Assembly: GCF_003383615.1 (NCBI RefSeq)
Contig: NZ_QNUL01000009.1
Coordinates: 62,001 to 126,000 of the forward strand
Direction of reading: 5' to 3'
From: Dyadobacter luteus
GTDB lineage: Bacteria > Bacteroidota > Bacteroidia > Cytophagales > Spirosomataceae
Length of the DNA: 64,000 bases
The position numbers and the translations under genes were made by a program. The notes under the pieces were generated by a model. It ran no database searches. It was given only the letters and a program-made list of their open reading frames with translations, and was not told the DNA's origin. Each line of letters opens with the position of its first letter. Within the stretch, counting starts at the first letter, position 1. Below are positions 33,698 to 42,612 of this stretch, in pieces.

Positions 33698-36600
33698 TTA
33701 TGCGTGGGATGGTCGGTATTGAATATGATCGTCGGCATCTGGCTGCACAAGCTCCTCTTCTACCGGCTCAGGTTTTACAAACAGGAAGTACAGTACAGGA
33801 ACTACAAATAGTGTAAGTACCATTGACACCATCAGTCCGAATGCCAGTACACTCGCCAGCGGTCCCCACATCGGAGACTTGCCAAGAATCATTGGAATTA
33901 CACCTACCGCTGCTGCTGAGGACGTCAGGAATATCGGACGCATACGGCGTTTCGCCGCTGCCAACGCTGCTGCTTTGATCGTGTAACCGTGGTCATTCAC
34001 CAGCTCATCCGCATAGTCGACCAGGATGATACCATTCCGCACTACGATACCAATCAGAGATATAATTCCCATGAAAGCGGTCATCCCCATCGGATTGCCT
34101 GTAAGAAAAAGCCCCAGGAATGCCCCCAATAAACTCAATGGAAAAGTTGCAAGGATAATAAGCGTTTTCTTAAAATTCTTGAACTGAAACAAAAGTGTCA
34201 GGAAAATCAGGATCAAACTCACACCCAAGGATGCACCCATACCGGGTTGATTTTCTCCGCTGTTTTCAATCTCTCCACCGTATTGGATCTGGATACCCTC
34301 AGGAATATCAAGCGCGGCGATTTTTGGTTCGATATTGGCCTGCACTTTTGAAGCACGGATTCCGTTTTGAGCTTCAGAGGTTACAGTGAGCGTACGAAGA
34401 CCGTTTCTGTGTGCAATTTTTCCTGTATGCCACCCCGGTACGAGTTCTGCAACTTCTTTCAATGGCACTTTACCACCAAATTGCGTACTGATGTACAGAT
34501 CTGAAAGATCGTTGAAATCTTTCCGGCTATTTGCGTCCAGTCTTAGGAAAATATCAACCGGCTTATCTCCTTCCCACAATGTGGAAGCACTGAAACCTTT
34601 CAATTGGGCTCCCAATGTTTGGGTAATCGCTTGCTTGGATACACCCAGACGACTTGCAACATCATCCTTGATATTTACTGTAACACCGAAGTTATCGGTA
34701 TCATAATCATTGCGGATAAAGTTGGCGCCCGGCTCCCCTCTGAGAATCTCTTCCACCTGAGTAGCCACTCTTTTCTGATCATGGATATTTTCACCAATGA
34801 CGCGTACTTCAATCGGGGAAGTTGCCTGCATACTCAGCTGCCTTACTTTTATCTCTCCATCCGGCAAAAACCCGTCCAGTTTTTTGAGATATTCTTTTGC
34901 CATCTCATTGGTTGCGTCGTCATCGACCGTTGTAATGAAAATCTGGGCAAAATTTCTTCTAGGTACTTCCGGTGCATAGGTAATATGGAAACGGGGAGAA
35001 CTTCCTCCGACAAAACTGGCTACACTCACCACACGTTTGTCTTCCTTCAACATTTTCTCCAGTTTCTTCACAGCTTCCTCAGTAACCGGCAGTGAAGTTC
35101 CTGTCGGCAACCATACCTCCATGTTGAACTGATTTCTTTCGGCAGTCGGGAAGAATTCCTGATCTACGTTGCCTGCTACCACCAATGCCATTACCACAGA
35201 TACAATAGCAACCGCAATGGTAGATTTCGGATTGCGGAAACAAAGCTCAACCACTTTGTTAAAGCCGTTCTGTAGTCTGTCGAGAATAGTCAGTTTCGGT
35301 GGACGGTCAGATACTTTATGTTTCAAACCATTCTTAATGAACAGATAACACGTATACGGAGTTACCAAAAGTGCTACGGCCATCGATGCTGTAAGAGCCA
35401 CAGCAACCGTTACGGGCAAAGCCGCGATGAAGTCTTTGGCAATACCATTCATAAAGAAGGCAAGCGGGGCAAAAGCGAAAATAATTGCCAGCGTCGCCGT
35501 GAAAATAGGTAACGAAAGCTGGGTTGCTGCCTGCCAGGCGGCGGTCCATGGCGTAATTCCCTCATCGAGTTTTTCAATGTAATTATCTACAACCACAATC
35601 GCGTTATCTACCACCATCCCCATCACAATAATCAAAGCCACCAGCGTTACCTGATGCAGCTCAATTCCGATAATGTTGATAATACCAAACGTGATCGCAA
35701 TCGATATAGGCGCTGCAAGAGAAGCAATGGCTGCAATACGGAATGGCATCAGCAGCATGATCACAACCAGTACTGTAGCAATGGCAATACCAAACTCAAC
35801 CATAAAGTGACTGATACTTTTACCCACCACTTCCGGCTGGTTCACGATCGCTTCTACTTTCACATCGTCGGGGAAGGTACTTTGTAATTGAGCCATTTTG
35901 GCTTCCACTTCCTGACCGAACTTTACAATATTATTACCGGGCTGCATTTCCACAGTAAGCATCATCACTTTATCCTCACCCACACGGATATACGAGGACG
36001 TTTCTTCGTAACGTCTTTCAATGTTAGCGACATCTTTCAGTCGCACCACCGTACCATTCGGATTGGTATAGATGATCTGATTGGCGACGTCAGCTTCAGT
36101 ATTATAGCGGGTACTTGCAAACACAGGTACGTTGTTATTGGCAACCGTGAGCTCACCTGTATATCCTGTCACATTCTGGGTTTGAAGCGCTCCTACAATA
36201 GCAGATATATCAAAACCGTACTGGCGCATCTTCAGATCGTCGACCGTCACATAAATCTGCTGTTTCTGACCTCCCGAGCGGTTGATCTTGGAAACGGTAG
36301 GAATTGTTTTTAATCCATCTTCCAGATTATCCAGATACTTTTCAATTTCCGCATAACTTCTTTTAGGGGATGATACAGTGATCATCTGCGCAACCACATC
36401 ACCGAAGTTACTGTTCACGATAGGCCCGATAACCCCCTTCGGAAGCACCCCGGCCATGTTCATATTCAAACCATGCTGCAAAGAACTCCAGAATTTCTTC
36501 CTGTCTTTCACAGTGGTATGCAATTCAACAGTGATAAAAACCTGTCCGTCCTTGGTTTCGGATTTGGTTTTTTCTTTACGGATCTCTTCGAAAGAAAACA

Positions 36601-36826
36601 GGTACTGCTCAATTTTGTTGGTCACCTGCTTCTCCATCTGCACCTCATCGGTTCCAGGATAAAATGCCATCACCATCCCCACCGGCATGTCAATTTTCGG
36701 ATCCTCGCTTCGGGGCATATTCAGCAAGGCATTCACCCCAAGTAATACAAGCAAGGTGGTTACAACAAGCGTAACCTGCTTGTACTTCATAGCGGCTTCT
36801 ATAAAGTTTAATGTACGTTTTTTCAT
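33698..36826 (-). CDS. RND efflux pump inner-membrane subunit
   Basis: 1042 residues with the AcrB-type layout: TM1 near residue 20, a large periplasmic porter domain, TM2-6, a second porter domain (from about NVDQEFFPTAER) and TM7-12. The proton-relay helix reads GMVVDNAIVVVDN: the first Asp of the AcrB pair is kept and the second is Asn, as in many relatives outside E. coli AcrB. The GATFPLSLLGAFLGLFL-type TM and MRPIFLTSSAAAVGVIPM near the end are family marks. A proton-driven exporter forming a complex with the adaptor and TolC-like proteins. Substrate not predictable, though no metal-ion signature was seen. Confidence 0.95.
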   Translation of the reverse strand: MKKRTLNFIEAAMKYKQVTLVVTTLLVLLGVNALLNMPRSEDPKIDMPVGMVMAFYPGTDEVQMEKQVTNKIEQYLFSFEEIRKEKTKSETKDGQVFITVELHTTVKDRKKFWSSLQHGLNMNMAGVLPKGVIGPIVNSNFGDVVAQMITVSSPKRSYAEIEKYLDNLEDGLKTIPTVSKINRSGGQKQQIYVTVDDLKMRQYGFDISAIVGALQTQNVTGYTGELTVANNNVPVFASTRYNTEADVANQIIYTNPNGTVVRLKDVANIERRYEETSSYIRVGEDKVMMLTVEMQPGNNIVKFGQEVEAKMAQLQSTFPDDVKVEAIVNQPEVVGKSISHFMVEFGIAIATVLVVIMLLMPFRIAAIASLAAPISIAITFGIINIIGIELHQVTLVALIIVMGMVVDNAIVVVDNYIEKLDEGITPWTAAWQAATQLSLPIFTATLAIIFAFAPLAFFMNGIAKDFIAALPVTVAVALTASMAVALLVTPYTCYLFIKNGLKHKVSDRPPKLTILDRLQNGFNKVVELCFRNPKSTIAVAIVSVVMALVVAGNVDQEFFPTAERNQFNMEVWLPTGTSLPVTEEAVKKLEKMLKEDKRVVSVASFVGGSSPRFHITYAPEVPRRNFAQIFITTVDDDATNEMAKEYLKKLDGFLPDGEIKVRQLSMQATSPIEVRVIGENIHDQKRVATQVEEILRGEPGANFIRNDYDTDNFGVTVNIKDDVASRLGVSKQAITQTLGAQLKGFSASTLWEGDKPVDIFLRLDANSRKDFNDLSDLYISTQFGGKVPLKEVAELVPGWHTGKIAHRNGLRTLTVTSEAQNGIRASKVQANIEPKIAALDIPEGIQIQYGGEIENSGENQPGMGASLGVSLILIFLTLLFQFKNFKKTLIILATFPLSLLGAFLGLFLTGNPMGMTAFMGIISLIGIVVRNGIILVDYADELVNDHGYTIKAAALAAAKRRMRPIFLTSSAAAVGVIPMILGKSPMWGPLASVLAFGLMVSMVLTLFVVPVLYFLFVKPEPVEEELVQPDADDHIQYRPSHA

Positions 36827-36942
36827 GTTTGAAAGCGATTAGCTGTGAGCTATTGGCCGTTAGCTTTTATTGTAAATGATAGGGTGAACCTTCAATTTAC
36901 ATGTAGATATAAAGTAAATTTTGACTTAAAAACTCCGCTCCC

Positions 36943-37974
36943 TTACAGGCTAACGGTGGCTCCGTCTTTCAGTTTAGTCTGACCGGTTACCACTACACGG
37001 TCACCACTTTGCAGACCATCGCTGATCACTACATCGTCACCTTTCAGTCCACTGGCTGTGATGCGCTTACGTGTTACCTTGTTATCGCCGTTAGCCACAT
37101 ATACATATGTAATGTCGTCGGCATCGCGAATCACAGCCTTGGTAGGTACAGTAATCGCATCCACACTCTGACCTGTTGCAATCTCGGCATCGGCTATCAT
37201 GCCTGGAAGTATCTTCCCTTGTCCGTTAAGAAGCTGTATTTTTACGCTGTAAGATTTAGTAGCAGCATCGGCCATTGGATTGATAATGGCGATCTTTCCT
37301 GTCAGTTGCTGACCAATCGTAGCGATCGAGACGTTGGCAGTCTGTCCTTTTGAAATCTTTCCGATTTCACTTTCAGGTACCGATACCCTTGCGTATACTT
37401 TGGATGTATTGATAATGGTGAAAGCAGGAGCGCCCGGTGCTGCCATAGCACCTTTCTCAATGTTTTTCGAAGTAATGATACCCGACATAGAGGCGTACAA
37501 TTTTGTATCCTTCACACGCTTCAGAGAAAGGTTACGGTTGGCCTTTGCCTGTGCAAGTTTGGATTTGATATCTATAAAATCTTTGGCAGGCAAACTTCCT
37601 TTTTCATACAAACCGTTCAGACGGGTATACATATCTTCTGCCTGTTCCAGACCGGCAGACGCAATCAAAAGCGCATTGTCATATTCTGTAGGATCAAGAA
37701 CGGCAAGCAACTGTCCGGCAGAAACCATTTGCCCTTCGTTAACCAATACGGATGCGACCGTACCAGGTACTGCAAAACCCAATTGAACCTGATTTTCAGC
37801 TTCAATCGTACCGGAATATCTGAGTTGCTCAGCTTCGCTCCCAGAATTGATTTGCTGTACTGTCACCTTAACGGGTGAAGTGTCTTTTGGCTTTTCTTCC
37901 TGTTTTTGTCCGCAGGCGATCAATACCCCTCCTACCAGTAGCGGAAGAGCAGATCTTTTCAAGGTAATATTCAT
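36943..37974 (-). CDS. RND periplasmic adaptor lipoprotein
   Basis: 343 residues. Lipoprotein signal LPLLVGGVLIACGQKQEE with acylated Cys21. The membrane-fusion-protein fold is visible: barrel-sandwich half-motif VQLGFAVPGTVASVLVNEGQ, a hairpin (QAEDMYTRLNGLYEKGSLPA), the second half-motif DTKLYASMSGIITSKNIEKG, and a C-terminal beta-barrel and MP domain (ITASGLKGDDVVISDG). It links the inner-membrane pump with the outer-membrane duct. Encoded 116 bp upstream of the pump gene and 73 bp downstream of the TetR gene. Confidence 0.95.
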   Translation of the reverse strand: MNITLKRSALPLLVGGVLIACGQKQEEKPKDTSPVKVTVQQINSGSEAEQLRYSGTIEAENQVQLGFAVPGTVASVLVNEGQMVSAGQLLAVLDPTEYDNALLIASAGLEQAEDMYTRLNGLYEKGSLPAKDFIDIKSKLAQAKANRNLSLKRVKDTKLYASMSGIITSKNIEKGAMAAPGAPAFTIINTSKVYARVSVPESEIGKISKGQTANVSIATIGQQLTGKIAIINPMADAATKSYSVKIQLLNGQGKILPGMIADAEIATGQSVDAITVPTKAVIRDADDITYVYVANGDNKVTRKRITASGLKGDDVVISDGLQSGDRVVVTGQTKLKDGATVSL

Positions 37975-38018
37975 TTTCAGATGTGTTAATAATTAGAATT
38001 ATAGAATAAAATTGTTTT

Positions 38019-38030
38019 TTAGTCGACTAA
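38019..38030. promoter_or_regulatory. 12-bp palindrome ahead of the adaptor gene
   Basis: TTAGTCGACTAA, perfect 12-bp palindrome in the 73-bp gap between tetR and the adaptor. Its TAGTC and GACTA half-sites also form the outer arms of the larger tetR operator at 38661-38689, so the same TetR protein may bind both. Confidence 0.5.
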
Positions 38031-38047
38031 CGGGCAAAAAAATATCT

Positions 38048-38659
38048 TCACTGCCGCATGATACCTATCATCATCATCTCATTGAGAAAATTTACCTTGC
38101 CATCTACGTCATCAACACGGTTGTATAAAATCAGGTCAAGTTCGAGGCCATGATTGGCACTCATCAATACAAAGGCCATGATATCCAGCTCCTTTTCAGT
38201 AAAAAACCTAAACTCCTTTGTGGCAACACCATATTGTAGAATACCCTTCAAAATCCTGATTTCCTTCTCATTGTGCTCTGTCCGGTATTTGAGTGTCGGG
38301 TCCGTCATTTGACCGTTTCCAAGCATCTCACGCACTTCATTGATCATTACCTCATACAGATTGGTTACCTCTTTGATACGCAGGAGCCGGGACTTACAAA
38401 ATTCTTCCATTTTCTGGCGAGCCGAAGGAGCAGCAGCAATCAGCTTCTGGGCCTGGTCAAAAAATTTGTTTTTTTCGTCCTGAATAATGGCATCAAAAAT
38501 CTCTTCCTTACTTTTGAAATAATAATACAAGGTGCTTTTTCCTTTACCCGCCTCTCTTGCGATGTCTTCCATAGTAGTCTTGTTCAGACCGTATTTCTGA
38601 AAAAGGCAGTCCGCAGCCGACAAAATTTTACACCTTAGTATTTCACTTTTGACTTTCAT
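38048..38659 (-). CDS. TetR/AcrR-family regulator of the efflux operon
   Basis: 203 residues. N-terminal HTH: AADCLFQKYGLNKTTMEDIAREAGKGKSTLYYYF in blocks, with the classic KSTLYYYFKSKEEIF recognition part. The C-terminal domain is helical and would bind the pump inducer. First gene of the minus-strand run tetR-adaptor-RND-TolC. Its promoter overlaps a palindrome with the GACTA/TAGTC arms, which suggests autorepression and control of the whole operon. Confidence 0.93.
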   Translation of the reverse strand: MKVKSEILRCKILSAADCLFQKYGLNKTTMEDIAREAGKGKSTLYYYFKSKEEIFDAIIQDEKNKFFDQAQKLIAAAPSARQKMEEFCKSRLLRIKEVTNLYEVMINEVREMLGNGQMTDPTLKYRTEHNEKEIRILKGILQYGVATKEFRFFTEKELDIMAFVLMSANHGLELDLILYNRVDDVDGKVNFLNEMMMIGIMRQ

Positions 38660-38660
38660 T

Positions 38661-38689
38661 TTTAGACTAAAAATGATTTATAGTCCAAA
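38661..38689. promoter_or_regulatory. Imperfect palindrome, putative TetR operator
   Basis: 29-bp imperfect palindrome, symmetrical in 23 of 29 positions including the centre: half-site TTTAGACTAAAAAT and its mirror ATTTATAGTCCAAA around a central G, with GACTA (38665-38669) and TAGTC (38681-38685) as the perfect core arms. It begins 1 bp upstream of the tetR start codon and its far end overlaps the -7 box, so a bound repressor would block initiation. Confidence 0.6.
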
Positions 38690-38717
38690 AGTAGAGTCTT
38701 AAATTTTCCGCACCAAA
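38686..38717 (-). promoter_or_regulatory. Promoter of the tetR-RND operon
   Basis: Read on the minus strand, TTTG (38714-38717) is followed after 20 bp by TACTTTTG (38686-38693), both boxes matching the Bacteroidota TTTG/TAnnTTTG promoter exactly in sequence and spacing. Transcription would start inside the palindrome at 38661-38689, close to the start codon. Confidence 0.7.
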
Positions 38718-38875
38718 TTAAATCACAAAAAAACAGCCCGTTTCATTGAATATTTATATTGAAAATAAACAAAACAACGTATATACTATTCAATTTTCGT
38801 TGACACAGCTATTCAAATCCGACTAAAAACACTTCACAGTCTACAGGATATTGTTGCAATCTCACCAAACAGAAA

Positions 38876-38920
38876 CAAAAAAATCGGCTGGCCGCTTGCG
38901 TATTGCAAACCACCAGCCGA
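38876..38920 (-). terminator. Terminator of the GH28-GH43 operon
   Basis: Stem TCGGCTGG (38884-38891) / CCAGCCGA (38913-38920), with a smaller inner stem, followed on the minus strand by ATTTTTTTG. It lies 28 bp after the GH43 stop. Confidence 0.8.
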
Positions 38921-38947
38921 CGTCACTTCGCCTGTTAAAATAAGTGA

Positions 38948-40609
38948 TCAGGGCTCGATTCGGAACCAGTCAAAATCAGCGTAACCTGAATCATTTATCT
39001 GCGTATCACGGGTACAGAATATCCCTACCTTCGCTCCGATCCACTTTCCGGGTTCAGTCTGAAATGCTTCTCCTACCTGTTCAAATTGTTTTCCGTCGCG
39101 ACTGTAACTAAAACGGGCCAAACCTTTCTTTTCGATTTTTACTCTTAAATAGACATCTTCACCTGATTTGAATTTCCCCAGTGTGGTCTCCTTCTCAAGC
39201 TTGTCATTAATCGCTTTTTTGCAAACAACACTCACCAGCGCTATACCATCCTTCTCACTTTTCAGCACCAGCCCTGCATAACTCTGCCCCATCACAACAA
39301 GCCCAGTCCTTTCGTTAACAAGTTTAGCATTAGGCTTAAACGATAGCTTGGTAGTAGCTGTGAATTCTTCAGCCGGGAATTTCTGCATCAATACATTCGG
39401 TACAGACCATAGGTTAGCAGCACCTTCGGGTATTTTCTGAGAATAGAGCCTGAGAGATCCTGTATTGCTGGTCGACAACCAGATACCTTTCGGATTGGCC
39501 TGCCACTGCCATTGTTTACCCAAAGCGACAGAATTGAATTCATCCGATTCCGGCGGAGTAGCAATCGGATAGGTTTTACCCACATTCGGTTTTTTGTACA
39601 CCAGCACAGGTTCGCCCTTTCCGTCTCCGTCCGCATCCGCTCCGATTACCGGCCAGTCGTTTACCCATTTCATAGGCTGCAGGTGTACAACACGCCCGTA
39701 CATATCCTTATCCTGGAAATGTAAAAACCAGTCTTCCGATTTCCCGTTCACAGGCTTGGTATCCACCCATGCGCCTTGATGAGGCCCGTTGATGCCGCTT
39801 TTACCCTCGTCCATCACCACCTTACGTTCGTATGGGCCCCACACATTTTTAGATCTGAGTACAAGTTGCCAACCCGTTGAAACGCCGCCAGCCGGTGCAA
39901 AAATGTAATAGTAACCGTTACGCTTGTAAAACTTAGGCCCTTCTACTGTAGGATCCAGCTCATGGCCATCATACACAATCGCACCCTGATCCAAAACTTT
40001 GTCTCCGGCTGCATTCATTTCTTTCACAGTTATCACGCTTTTGATACCAGCGCGGCTCCCGGCCCAGCCATGTACCAGATACACCTTGCCGTTGTCATCC
40101 CACAAAGGGCAGGGATCAATCAAACCCAATCCTGCCTCAACCAATACCGGCTCGCTCCAAGGCCCGGCTGCGTTTTTGGCTTTTGTAAGATATATACCAA
40201 AATCGGGATCAGGATAGTAGATATAGAATTCTCCGTTGTGGTAGCGGATCGCCGGCGCCCACACGCCGTTACCATGCTGTGTTTTTTCAAAATGCGCAAT
40301 GGGCGGCTGGCGATGCAGCGCATGACCGATCAACTTCCAGTTCACCAGGTCTTTGGAATGCAAAATCGGAAGTCCGGGTACGGCATCGAAGCTTGACGCG
40401 ATCATGTAAAAATCCTCTCCTACCCGGCACGCATCCGGGTCTGAATAATCGGCATTCAGTACAGGATTTTTGAATGTTCCGTTGCCTGAATCAGACACCC
40501 ATACTTTGGATACAGGTGCATCGGCATTCTGCACTTTACTCACTGTTTGCTGAGCAGATACTCCGGTCATCACCAGAGTAAAAGCGCCAGCCATAACGAT
40601 ATGTTTCAT
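38948..40609 (-). CDS. Secreted GH43 glycosidase with C-terminal lectin-like domain
   Basis: 553 residues; signal peptide ending GVSAQ (residue 20). The five-bladed GH43 propeller covers about 45-340: catalytic base Asp in LNADYSDPDA, pKa-setting Asp in GLIDPCPLWDD and acid Glu in TVEGPKFYKR. The C-terminal ~200 residues form a GH43-associated beta-sandwich (KTYPIATPPESDEFNS split as seen, to DFDWFRIEP). The family acts on arabinan, arabinoxylan or galactan side chains; the GH28 gene 23 bp upstream points to pectin arabinan or galactan. No lipobox or sorting domain, so probably periplasmic. Confidence 0.9.
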   Translation of the reverse strand: MKHIVMAGAFTLVMTGVSAQQTVSKVQNADAPVSKVWVSDSGNGTFKNPVLNADYSDPDACRVGEDFYMIASSFDAVPGLPILHSKDLVNWKLIGHALHRQPPIAHFEKTQHGNGVWAPAIRYHNGEFYIYYPDPDFGIYLTKAKNAAGPWSEPVLVEAGLGLIDPCPLWDDNGKVYLVHGWAGSRAGIKSVITVKEMNAAGDKVLDQGAIVYDGHELDPTVEGPKFYKRNGYYYIFAPAGGVSTGWQLVLRSKNVWGPYERKVVMDEGKSGINGPHQGAWVDTKPVNGKSEDWFLHFQDKDMYGRVVHLQPMKWVNDWPVIGADADGDGKGEPVLVYKKPNVGKTYPIATPPESDEFNSVALGKQWQWQANPKGIWLSTSNTGSLRLYSQKIPEGAANLWSVPNVLMQKFPAEEFTATTKLSFKPNAKLVNERTGLVVMGQSYAGLVLKSEKDGIALVSVVCKKAINDKLEKETTLGKFKSGEDVYLRVKIEKKGLARFSYSRDGKQFEQVGEAFQTEPGKWIGAKVGIFCTRDTQINDSGYADFDWFRIEP

Positions 40610-40632
40610 ACGATGATAGCGATAAAAACGGG

Positions 40633-42297
40633 TTACTTTCCTTTTACAAGTGTCAGACTTTTTTCCTCTGCCCCCTTCTCAAACTGAGCTACTTTCTTTG
40701 ATTTTGATAAATCCGTTTTATCGATTTTCAGGTTTTTGCTCCGCTCTCCTGTAACTGAAATCAGCAGATCGCTGCTATCGTATTTGATTCCGCTTAAAGA
40801 AATATTGGTACTGTTATCGCTGAAAATAATCGGGCTCACTTGCTTTGTGATCAGCTGTACATTATCAAAACTGATCTGATCAGCATCAGTAAGTTCAATG
40901 CCTTTATCTGCACTTAAAGTCATGTTTTTCATTGTAATATTGCGGATAGGCATTTCAGGTAAACCTCTGATAAATACCCCTTTCTGCGCTCCGTTACAAA
41001 CAATGTTTTCAAATTGCATATTCCGAAAAACGGGTGTACCTTCATTGACAACCGGACTCATATCGCGCACCCCGTCCGTTGCGAATTTGACAAAATAGTA
41101 CATGTCGAAAAATATAGCTTCCTGAACGATATCGCGCATGAAAATATTTCTCGCATAGATGTTTTCAACCAGGCCGCCCCGTCCTCTCACCGATTTGAAA
41201 CGAAGCCCTTTATCGGTTCCCATGAACGTACAGTTTTCAATGAAGATGTTTCTTGCTCCACCACTCATTTCACTGCCGATCACAAAAGCACCATGACCTT
41301 TGTAAATAATGTTATTTCTGATCACACCATTCTCAGTTGGTTTGCCACGTTTTCTGCCTTCCTCATCTTTACCTGATTTGATACAGATTGCGTCATCTCC
41401 AACATCGAGCACGCAACCTTCTATCAAAAAGTTTTTGCAGGATTCGATATCCATCCCATCTCCGTTATGCGCATAATCAGGATTTTTAACACGCACATTT
41501 CTCATTGTCAGGTCTTCACACATCAAAGGATGCAAACACCAAGCACCTGAATTTTGAAAAGTTACGCCTTCAAGCAGTACTTTTTTACAGTTGTTGAGTA
41601 CGACAAGGTTCGGACGCAGAAAATCCTTCATGTGGGCAAAATCCTTCGGAGTAGTGCCGGGTGTAAGCAGCATACTTTTATTCTGCACACTGGCTTGCTT
41701 GAACTGCTCGCTTGGATACCAGGTTTTACCATCATCTTTCAACACACCGCCAGATGCCACTTTTTCCTTCCACTCGCTTTCAGTCAGCTGACTTTTGTGA
41801 ACAGCCCTCCACGCATCCCCGTTACCATCTACAACGCCTTTACCTGTTATAGCTATATTTTCAAGATTTAACCCTGAAATCGGAGACTCGTTTCTGGCAG
41901 CACTTTTTCCTTCATACGAACCTTCAACAAGTCCATACTGCGTTTTATCGGTAGTAAACAGAAGCGTAGCCGACTCCTGAATATGCAGGTTCACATTGCT
42001 TTTAAGTACTACAGGTCCCGTGATCCACAAACCAGGAGATACAAGCACAACGCCACCACCCTTTTTGCTGATCGTACTGATCGCTTCGTTGATCGCTTTG
42101 GTATTCAGCGTATGACCATCGCCTACTGCGCCAAAAGCGGTAATACGAACAGTATCTTTTTTGAAGACGGGTTGTTGGATTTTGGGAAGATTTTTCCAGC
42201 TATAAGCAGCCGCAGTCTGGGCACTTGCATCCCATGCGCAAAAGGCGGCAAGGGCAATCTGTAATCCTAATTTCTTGTAAAACATGGGCTTTTTCAC
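40633..42297 (-). CDS. Secreted GH28 polygalacturonase-type pectinase
   Basis: 554 residues; signal peptide ending ASAQ (residue 27). Right-handed beta-helix with GH28 motifs in order: NGDGMD, GDDAICIKSG, GHGAFVIGSEMSGG and RFKSVRGRGG. These supply the catalytic aspartates, histidine and substrate lysine/arginine region. GH28 enzymes cleave galacturonan or rhamnogalacturonan. Co-transcribed with GH43 (23-bp gap). No SusCD or uronate catabolic genes lie next to them, so oligomers must be imported by a system elsewhere or by the second SusCD pair. Confidence 0.93.
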   Translation of the reverse strand: MKKPMFYKKLGLQIALAAFCAWDASAQTAAAYSWKNLPKIQQPVFKKDTVRITAFGAVGDGHTLNTKAINEAISTISKKGGGVVLVSPGLWITGPVVLKSNVNLHIQESATLLFTTDKTQYGLVEGSYEGKSAARNESPISGLNLENIAITGKGVVDGNGDAWRAVHKSQLTESEWKEKVASGGVLKDDGKTWYPSEQFKQASVQNKSMLLTPGTTPKDFAHMKDFLRPNLVVLNNCKKVLLEGVTFQNSGAWCLHPLMCEDLTMRNVRVKNPDYAHNGDGMDIESCKNFLIEGCVLDVGDDAICIKSGKDEEGRKRGKPTENGVIRNNIIYKGHGAFVIGSEMSGGARNIFIENCTFMGTDKGLRFKSVRGRGGLVENIYARNIFMRDIVQEAIFFDMYYFVKFATDGVRDMSPVVNEGTPVFRNMQFENIVCNGAQKGVFIRGLPEMPIRNITMKNMTLSADKGIELTDADQISFDNVQLITKQVSPIIFSDNSTNISLSGIKYDSSDLLISVTGERSKNLKIDKTDLSKSKKVAQFEKGAEEKSLTLVKGK

Positions 42298-42511
42298 ATC
42301 GGGACAAGCTGTTCACCTGCCCAATTTTTGGATGAATACTAAAATAAACCCTAATAATCACATGCCCCTATTTTTCTACTGATGGAATGCCGGAAGAATT
42401 TTACTTTTTTTATTCATACCCAAACATCACGCCGCATACTTTGTAACCCACTGATTAACAAACAATAATAAATAACTGTAAAATCGACAATAATGACGGT
42501 AGGCTGATGCC
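42298..42511. other. Intergenic region upstream of the GH28-GH43 operon
   Basis: Part of a 315-bp gap between the minus-strand ThuA and GH28 genes. It should contain the GH28 promoter, but no full -33/-7 pair was recognised. A few AT-rich runs only; no gene, and no match to the 46102-46128 palindrome. Confidence 0.4.
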
Positions 42512-42548
42512 AAATAAAAGACCTGACAAGCAATGCCCGCCAGGTCTT
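42512..42548 (-). terminator. Terminator of the ThuA fusion gene
   Basis: Stem AAGACCTG (42518-42525) / CAGGTCTT (42541-42548) with a 15-nt loop; on the minus strand it is followed by TTATTT, a U-rich tail, 64 bp after the stop codon. Confidence 0.75.
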
Positions 42549-42612
42549 CAACTCATTTAACTTATTTACAAATATACTCGGGGTGCTATTTTCGATCTTT
42601 AAAGGTGCGGAC

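Noticed and set aside
34604-35095. 163-residue plus-strand frame inside the RND pump gene
   Set aside because: It runs antisense within a clearly coding RND gene and has no recognisable domain or sensible start; it is a shadow frame.
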